The notes below the pieces were generated by a model. It saw only the letters and a program-made list of their open reading frames with translations, ran no database searches and was not told where the DNA came from. A stretch of 10,358 nt of DNA from Dehalococcoidia bacterium (lineage in GTDB: Bacteria > Chloroflexota > Dehalococcoidia > JACVQG01), in assembly GCA_015661045.1 (NCBI GenBank), contig JACVQG010000037.1, positions 1-10,358 of the forward strand, read 5' to 3'. The position numbers and the translations under genes were made by a program. Shown piece after piece: positions 5,989 through 10,358 of this stretch (its first letter is position 1; every line of letters begins with the position of its first letter).

Positions 5989-6783
5989 CTATGCCTTGGG
6001 GGCCGGTGGAGCAGCCGGAGGAAGGATTTGGCCAAGGACTTTAGGTGCAAAAGCAGACAAAATATCCATAGGTATGGGGAATATTATTGTATTGGTCTTA
6101 TCGCTGGAGATAGTAGTGAGTGTCTGAAGGTAGCGCAGTTGGAGCGCTGAGGGCTGAGACGCAATAATAGCAGCGGCATCGGCCAGTCTTTGTGCTGCCT
6201 GGAATTCGCCGTCGGCGTGGATAACCTTACCCCGCCTCTCCCGTTCCGCTTCAGCCTGGGCAGCCATGGCCCGTTGCATGGTCTGGGGTAGCTCCACATC
6301 TTTTATTTCCACCATGCTCACTTTGACACCCCAGGGTTCAGTGCCGGCATCTATTATCTCCCGCAGGCGGGTATTCAATTTCTCCCGCTGGGCAAGCAAT
6401 TCATCCAGGTCTGATTGCCCCAGTACATTTCTCAGGGTAGTCTGCGCAAACTGGAAAGTAGCTACACGGAAGTCAAATACTTCGATAACTGCTGTTTCAG
6501 GATGCATCACCCTGAAATACACCACAGCATTCACTTTGAGAGTTACATTATCCTTGGTAATTACCTCCTGGGAAGGGACATCCAGGGTAACTACACGGGT
6601 GTCAATTTTCCTCATGCGGTCAATAAAGGGGATGATAAGCCGTAGGCCGGGTTTCCGTGTGGTCGCTAACCTGCCCAGTCGAAAGACTACACCTGCTTCG
6701 TACTGCCAAACCACCTTAACTGTCGCGGGTAAAAGAATGAGTAGCGCTATAACGATAGCTATAATCAACAGAAGAGTTAACAA
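5989..6783 (-). CDS. Slipin / stomatin-like SPFH membrane protein
   Basis: The 264-residue protein has one N-terminal membrane segment (about residues 3-19, [17 protein letters not shown]). It is followed by an SPFH/band-7 domain (about 25-185) with family motifs [55 protein letters not shown] and [17 protein letters not shown] charged, Ala/Glu-rich helix comes next (about 170-205: [20 protein letters not shown]), then the conserved QLRYLQTL and a hydrophobic segment [12 protein letters not shown]. Such proteins form oligomers at the inner membrane. In archaeal p-stomatin (PH1511) the equivalent C-terminal hydrophobic region is cut by the partner NfeD protease. Here the slipin lies directly after nfeD with 12 bases between them. 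The start is TTG 6783, with ribosome site AGGAGG (6792-6797) 8 bases away and overlapping the nfeD stop, so the two genes form one operon. Confidence 0.93.
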   Translation of the reverse strand: MLTLLLIIAIVIALLILLPATVKVVWQYEAGVVFRLGRLATTRKPGLRLIIPFIDRMRKIDTRVVTLDVPSQEVITKDNVTLKVNAVVYFRVMHPETAVIEVFDFRVATFQFAQTTLRNVLGQSDLDELLAQREKLNTRLREIIDAGTEPWGVKVSMVEIKDVELPQTMQRAMAAQAEAERERRGKVIHADGEFQAAQRLADAAAIIASQPSALQLRYLQTLTTISSDKTNTIIFPIPMDILSAFAPKVLGQILPPAAPPAPKA

Positions 6784-6795
6784 AATTTCTGCCTC

Positions 6796-8151
6796 CTAAC
6801 TTTTTTTCTTGGTTACCCAGAGCTTCAGACCTTCAATCTTGGTTATAATCACCTCCTCGCCGGGTTCTGCTTTACCTTCATCGATTGTTGCCTGCCATAG
6901 CTCACCGTGTGTAAACACTTCACCCGTTGGTTCCAGAGGTGTGCGCGCGATGGCAGACATACCTATCATACCCTCTCTCCCTGTTGTCTGGGGTTGTCGT
7001 TGGGTACGCACAACAGCAGTAACTATGAAGATAAAGAAAGCAGTTATGATTGATATTACCAGTATAATTATCCAGGGGTTTACTCTGAATATATTAGAAT
7101 CTGGAAACAATAGCAACGAACCTAAAGCCAGCGAGACCACGCCGCCAACAGTAAGCACTCCGTGACTCGTAGCGAATACATCGGCAATTAACAAACCAAA
7201 CGCTAAAAGTATTAGAGCTATACCTGTCCAATTAGCTTGAAGCGTACCCAGAGCATATAACGCCGTAAGCAAGCCGATACCACCAATTACGCCGGGGAGG
7301 ATAATGCCCGGATTAGATATCTCGACAAATATGGCCAGCACTGCCAGGCTGAGCATGATATAAGCGATATTAGGGTCGCTGATAGTCTGCAAAAACCTCT
7401 CAATGGGGCTCATTTTTAACTCTACCAGAGTTGCTCCTTTAGTATTGAGGGTTGTTTCCAGACCACCAGTAAGACTCACTTTTCTTCCGTTCACCTTATC
7501 GAGCAACTCTTGCAGGTTCTCGGCCCGGTATTCGATGATATTTAATTCCAGGGCTTCACTATCGGTCTTGGCTACGCTTTTGCGCACCATGTCCTCAGCG
7601 ATATTTACATTACGGTGCCGCTGTTCGGCAATACTACGTATAGATGAGGCCAGTGCATTTACCATTTTCTCTTCAACCGGTGAGGTTGTGGTCCCTTCAC
7701 CGGGTTGAGATGGGGAAGGCAACCCTGGCGTTGAACCTCCCATGGTTACCGGGTGAGCAGCGCCGATAAAGGTGCTGGGCGCCATAGCCGCGACATGGGC
7801 TGCTAAGGTGATGAATGCCCCGGCTGAACCAGCCCAACCCCCCGCTGGGGAAACATATACTATAATGGGAATGCGAGAAGCTAGAAAGTCCTGTATTATG
7901 TCCTGAGCGGAAGTTACCAGGCCGCCGGGAGTGTCCAGTTCAACTACAATAGCCTGGGCCCCATTATCTACAGCTTCCGATATACCCCTGTGGAGATAGT
8001 CAGCGACGGCTGGAACAATAGGTCCCTCCACATGTAAAACATAAATAGAGTTGTTGCTGGCTCCCAAAATATGAGGAGTTATTATGGACAGCGACCACAT
8101 TAACAGAGCGATTAGCCCGACAAGTCGGGATAATCTTGACCATTTAACCAT
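6796..8151 (-). CDS. NfeD family membrane-bound ClpP-class serine protease
   Basis: The product is a 451-residue long-form NfeD. It has a signal or anchor segment (about residues 9-31), then an extracytoplasmic ClpP-like domain with VEGPIV, VVELDTPGGLV and PAGGWAGSAGAFI carrying the nucleophile Ser109. The lysine of the Ser/Lys dyad is probably Lys162 in EEKMVN. These match Ser97 and Lys138 of archaeal PH1510, with about 12 extra residues (a Gly/Ser/Pro/Thr-rich loop) between them here. Four to five membrane helices follow (from IAYIMLSLAVLAIFVEI to WIIILVISIITAFFIFIV) and a C-terminal OB-fold NfeD domain (GREGMIGMSAIARTPL...GEEVIITKIEG). It probably cleaves its slipin partner at the membrane. 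The start is set at ATG 8151: AAGGAG (8159-8164) is 7 bases upstream and the promoter -10 is at 8173-8178. A longer in-frame ATG at 8184 falls inside the promoter spacer and should not be transcribed. Confidence 0.92.
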   Translation of the reverse strand: MVKWSRLSRLVGLIALLMWSLSIITPHILGASNNSIYVLHVEGPIVPAVADYLHRGISEAVDNGAQAIVVELDTPGGLVTSAQDIIQDFLASRIPIIVYVSPAGGWAGSAGAFITLAAHVAAMAPSTFIGAAHPVTMGGSTPGLPSPSQPGEGTTTSPVEEKMVNALASSIRSIAEQRHRNVNIAEDMVRKSVAKTDSEALELNIIEYRAENLQELLDKVNGRKVSLTGGLETTLNTKGATLVELKMSPIERFLQTISDPNIAYIMLSLAVLAIFVEISNPGIILPGVIGGIGLLTALYALGTLQANWTGIALILLAFGLLIADVFATSHGVLTVGGVVSLALGSLLLFPDSNIFRVNPWIIILVISIITAFFIFIVTAVVRTQRQPQTTGREGMIGMSAIARTPLEPTGEVFTHGELWQATIDEGKAEPGEEVIITKIEGLKLWVTKKKS

Positions 8152-8172
8152 CCCACCGCTCCTTGTCAAGCA

Positions 8173-8201
8173 ATTATAAACCAAGCCAAATCCATATACA
8201 A
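8173..8201 (-). promoter_or_regulatory. Promoter of the nfeD-slipin operon
   Basis: On the - strand, TTGTAT (8201-8196) is followed after 17 bases by a perfect TATAAT (8178-8173). Transcription should start near 8166, just before the AAGGAG ribosome site (8164-8159) and the ATG at 8151. The -35 is a weak match (3 of 6), so an activator or moderate activity is possible. Confidence 0.65.
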
Positions 8202-8219
8202 TGGCTTTTCCCTGAGTCC

Positions 8220-8283
8220 CAGTGTCTTTGCATTATTGGAGAGACTCATATAGAGGATGCCATATGCCGATGCAAAGACACTG
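8220..8283. repeat. 14-bp inverted repeat in the divergent nfeD/amidase control region
   Basis: CAGTGTCTTTGCAT (8220-8233) and ATGCAAAGACACTG (8270-8283) are perfect inverted copies separated by 36 bases. A smaller inverted pair, CATAT (8247-8251) and ATATG (8262-8266), lies in the loop. The element sits between the two promoters, 18 bases upstream of the nfeD -35 and 22 bases upstream of the -35 of the amidase operon. It could be a pair of operator half-sites, a hairpin or a small mobile remnant. There is no T-run to suggest a terminator. Confidence 0.7.
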
Positions 8284-8305
8284 CCTGAGTCACGGAAAGA
8301 CGGGA

Positions 8306-8334
8306 TTGACAATTTTATCAAACTGTTCTATATA
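8306..8334 (+). promoter_or_regulatory. Promoter of the GatC-like/amidase operon
   Basis: A perfect TTGACA (8306-8311) and TATATA (8329-8334, 5 of 6) are separated by exactly 17 bases, predicting a strong sigma-70-type promoter with a start near 8341. The ribosome site AAGGAGG (8358-8364) follows about 17 bases later. Confidence 0.8.
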
Positions 8335-8369
8335 GTGGATAACTTCAGACACTACTTAAGGAGGAGTCT

Positions 8370-8576
8370 ATGACAACAGAGGCAGAACTAAAGATTAAGC
8401 CCCAGGACATTGCAAAATTGGCTGAGATGGCCGGGTTACGGGTGGAGGCTGCCCGACTGGATGCGTTAACTGCCCGTTATTCAGGTTTCCTGAATGAACT
8501 GGAAAAACTCAGAGAGCTGGATATTAACGATCAGGAACCAGCGTTTGTTTTCAGAGCGGGAGAGAGTTTGCTATGA
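8370..8576 (+). CDS. GatC/AtzG-like small amidase partner protein
   Basis: The 68-residue protein starts at ATG 8370 with AAGGAGG five bases upstream, and its TGA overlaps the ATG of the amidase by 4 bases (ATGA), which implies coupled translation and a fixed ratio. It has two helical stretches (IKPQDIAKLAEMAGLRVE and LDALTARYSGFLNELEKLREL) and then LDINDQEPAFVFRAGE. This matches the GatC pattern of a helical N-terminus and a 'D..+.EP...' segment. GatC is normally about 95 residues. The short length and EPAFVF ending are closer to AtzG/DUF4089-type proteins, which bind and stabilise an amidase. No gatB is in view, so a role in Glu-tRNA(Gln) amidation is doubtful. The fold-level call is good; the precise family is uncertain. 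Confidence 0.75.
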   Translation: MTTEAELKIKPQDIAKLAEMAGLRVEAARLDALTARYSGFLNELEKLRELDINDQEPAFVFRAGESLL

Positions 8577-9988
8577 CACAGCTTGATATTGCTTTTCAGA
8601 CTATCTCAGAACTGGCTCAGCTCATAAAAGATAAAAAAATCTCTCCAACAGAAATTACCCACGCTACTCTGGACCGGATAAAGCTCCTGGACAAAAAGCT
8701 GAACTCTTATATTACGGTAATGGGCGATGAAGCTATTAAGGCAGCGCAGCAAGCGGAAAAAGATATAAAGAAGGGCAACTATAAAGGACCGCTTCACGGC
8801 GTCCCAATCTCACTGAAAGACTTATATAACACCAGGGGTATACGTACCACAGGCGGTTCTAAGATACTGGCTGACTTCATCCCTGATGAAGACTGCACCG
8901 TGACAGAACGGTTAAAGACTGCTGGAGCAATAATCGTCGGCAAAACTAATATGCACGAGTTTGCCCTCGGCGTGAGCAATGAAAATCCACATTTCGGGCC
9001 TTGCCGGAACCCCTGGGACTTAGAACGTATTCCAGGAGGTTCCAGCGGCGGCTCGGCAGCAGCCGTAGCTGCCGGGTTGTGTGCCGGTTCCATGGGTTCA
9101 GACACCGGAGGCTCAATCCGAATCCCCGCAGCCCTCTGTGGTATTGTAGGTTTTAAACCAACTTTTGGCCGGGTGAGTAAGGCCGGTGTACTGCCACTGG
9201 CGTGGTCTATGGACCACGCCGGTCCGATGACCAGAAGTGTCGAGGACGCCGCTTTAATGTTGCAGGTGATAGCGGGATGGGATCCCAAAGACCCTTCTTC
9301 AGCTAAAGTTCCTGTAGCCAATTACAGGCGGGGATTGAAAGCTGGCGTAAAGGGCTTGCGTCTGGGTATTTTAAAAGAGGGGTTCTTTAAAGGTCCCGAT
9401 AGCGAAGTTAACGAGGCATTTAACAAGACCGTCGCATTACTTAAAAATCTCGGAGCCGCTACCTCTAAAGCATCTATACCTCATATTGAATATACCCCTC
9501 TCACATTGAGAACAATTACTTCGGTAGAATCGGCTTCGGTCCATGAGAAGTGGCTAAATACGCGCCCCGATGATTACGGGGCAGATGTCCGGGCACGATT
9601 GGAAGTTAGCCGTCTAATACTGGCCAGCGACTATCTACGCGCCCAGCGGGTAAGGAGCCTTATCCGTAAGGAATTCCTCGAGGCCTTGAACAAGTTCGAT
9701 GCTCTACTTGTGCCAACTTGTCCTATGACTGCTCTTAAGATCGGAGAGCGTTCCGTTAAAATCGGGGATAAGGTGGTTGATGTGATGAGCGCGATCGGTC
9801 CCTACGCACCATCCTTCAATTTGACGGGATTGCCTGCGCTGACCGTGCCCTGCGGTTTTTCTAAAGCTGGCTTACCTATAGGGTTGCAGATTATAGGCAA
9901 ACCCTTCGATGAAGGTCTGGTTTTGCGAGTGGGTTGGGCCTATGAAGCTAATACAGATTGGCATTTGAGGAGGCCGCCGATAGGTTAG
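8573..9988 (+). CDS. Amidase-signature family hydrolase (GatA/AtzE-like)
   Basis: The 471-residue enzyme has the full Ser-cisSer-Lys catalytic set: Lys82 in PISLKDLYNTRG, Ser157 in PGGSSGGSAAAVAAG and the nucleophile Ser181 in GSDTGGSIRIPA. Spacings equal those of S. aureus GatA (Lys79, Ser154, Ser178). Supporting motifs are TTGGS, GAIIVGKTNMHEFALG, NPWDLERIPGG, GFKPTFGRVSKAGVLPL and the C-terminal GLPALTVPCGFSKAGLPIGLQIIG. It hydrolyses a C-N amide bond; the substrate cannot be read from sequence. GatA typically has GGSIRQPA, while IRIPA and the HAGPMTRSVEDAA segment are more like free-standing amidases. With the small partner upstream the arrangement resembles AtzG-AtzE. Annotating it as gatA would be risky without gatB. 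The gene ends facing yjbQ with only a weak A/T-rich hairpin (9993-10010) between them. Confidence 0.9.
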   Translation: MTQLDIAFQTISELAQLIKDKKISPTEITHATLDRIKLLDKKLNSYITVMGDEAIKAAQQAEKDIKKGNYKGPLHGVPISLKDLYNTRGIRTTGGSKILADFIPDEDCTVTERLKTAGAIIVGKTNMHEFALGVSNENPHFGPCRNPWDLERIPGGSSGGSAAAVAAGLCAGSMGSDTGGSIRIPAALCGIVGFKPTFGRVSKAGVLPLAWSMDHAGPMTRSVEDAALMLQVIAGWDPKDPSSAKVPVANYRRGLKAGVKGLRLGILKEGFFKGPDSEVNEAFNKTVALLKNLGAATSKASIPHIEYTPLTLRTITSVESASVHEKWLNTRPDDYGADVRARLEVSRLILASDYLRAQRVRSLIRKEFLEALNKFDALLVPTCPMTALKIGERSVKIGDKVVDVMSAIGPYAPSFNLTGLPALTVPCGFSKAGLPIGLQIIGKPFDEGLVLRVGWAYEANTDWHLRRPPIG

Positions 9989-10013
9989 AAACATAAACCG
10001 GCGGATTTATTAT

Positions 10014-10358
10014 TTATTCGCCCATTATTTGTAGCACCAGTTCCCGGGACCGTGGGCGGGTATCGAAATCAACTACCACAATCTGTTGCCAGGTACCCAG
10101 CAACATGCTCTTACTGGAAAAAGGGACAACCAGCGATGCCCCCATAAGGGTTGCCCTTAGATGGGAGTGTCCGTTATAGTCTTCCCAGCGAACATTATGT
10201 TTGTAATCCAGACTCTGAGGCACCAGCTTTTCCCATATTTCCTGAAGGTCGTTTACCAGTCCAGGCTCATATTCGATTGTTGTGACACCGGCCGTCGAGC
10301 CGCATACAAATATGGTAATGATACCATTCTGAATACTTCCCTCCCCCACCAATCTGGC
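10014..10358 (-). CDS. YjbQ / UPF0047 family protein (5' end outside window)
   Basis: The frame reads in from the window edge and ends at TAA (10016-10014), giving 114 residues. The family is about 135-140 residues, so roughly 25 N-terminal residues are missing. Family features are CGSTAGVTTIEYEPGLVNDL, the YNGHSHLRATLMGASLVVPF segment, LLGTWQQIVVVDFD and RPRSRELVLQIMG at the end. UPF0047 proteins are small beta-rich trimers; E. coli YjbQ has been linked to a weak thiamine-phosphate-synthase-like activity, but the physiological role is unclear. The common HTTAG motif is GSTAG here, at 10287-10301, so the usual His is replaced. A TTG at 10352 is not a believable start because the frame remains open to the edge. 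Confidence 0.88.
   Translation of the reverse strand, partial: ARLVGEGSIQNGIITIFVCGSTAGVTTIEYEPGLVNDLQEIWEKLVPQSLDYKHNVRWEDYNGHSHLRATLMGASLVVPFSSKSMLLGTWQQIVVVDFDTRPRSRELVLQIMGE

Noticed and set aside
6784..6795. Separate promoter for slipin between nfeD and slipin
   Set aside because: There are only 12 bases, filled by the AGGAGG ribosome site and the nfeD stop; co-transcription is the simple reading.
6266..6799. 177-residue open frame on the + strand opposite slipin
   Set aside because: It is antisense to the well-recognised SPFH protein, resembles no family and is rich in Ser/Thr/Arg as typical shadow frames are.
8141..8169. TTGACA on the - strand (8169-8164) as a second nfeD promoter
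   Set aside because: A -10 at the right distance would lie inside the coding region downstream of the chosen ATG, and TATAAT at 8178-8173 gives a better placed promoter.
8794..9321. 175-residue open frame on the - strand opposite the amidase
   Set aside because: It is antisense to the catalytic core of the amidase and shows no recognisable motif or ribosome site.
9993..10010. Weak hairpin ATAAA...TTTAT between the amidase and yjbQ genes
   Set aside because: The stem is only five A/T pairs with a mismatched core; too weak to call a terminator.

Overview
The window looks like bacterial chromosome with no phage, transposon, CRISPR, rRNA or tRNA signal. Shine-Dalgarno sites, sigma-70-type promoters and intrinsic terminators are present, base composition is moderate, and several genes start with TTG. 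The mix of secreted proteins with DUF5666-like modules, a stomatin/NfeD pair and the GSTAG-type YjbQ protein would fit an uncultured Chloroflexota (Dehalococcoidia-like) genome. That assignment is an inference from general familiarity, not something the sequence proves.

Layout. (1) 1-2958 is a cell-surface or secreted-protein region on the + strand. It holds the 3' end of a protein with two DUF5666-like modules (1-605) and a strong terminator. A 478-base gap follows, carrying a 33-codon ORF with a good ribosome site, a weaker 34-codon ORF and an orphan Shine-Dalgarno site. Next comes a signal-peptide protein made of four about 93-residue Ig-like repeats, a DUF5666-like domain and an acidic charged tail. 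This last gene is split by a 2-base loss in its fourth repeat (around 2155) and ends at a perfect palindromic terminator. (2) 3015-3942 is a stand-alone CitE/HpcH-type CoA-ester lyase whose promoter predicts a leaderless mRNA. (3) 4076-5953 holds a HisC-like aminotransferase and a BirA ligase lacking the DNA-binding domain, 6 bases apart and in the same frame. (4) 5989-8151 on the - strand is a classic two-gene operon: an NfeD membrane serine protease and its stomatin-like (slipin) partner. (5) 8370-9988 on the + strand holds a small GatC/AtzG-like protein overlapping by 4 bases an amidase-signature hydrolase. It is transcribed divergently from nfeD across a 218-base region with two good promoters and a 14-bp inverted repeat. 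(6) 10014-10358 on the - strand is the 3' part of a YjbQ/UPF0047 gene.

How they work together. The nfeD-slipin pair probably acts in membrane quality control. The GatC-like protein probably stabilises its amidase, as AtzG does for AtzE. HisC and BirA are co-transcribed housekeeping enzymes without an obvious shared pathway. No convincing new system is evident. The most unusual parts are the frameshifted repeat protein with the short ORFs before it, and the inverted repeat between nfeD and the amidase operon.
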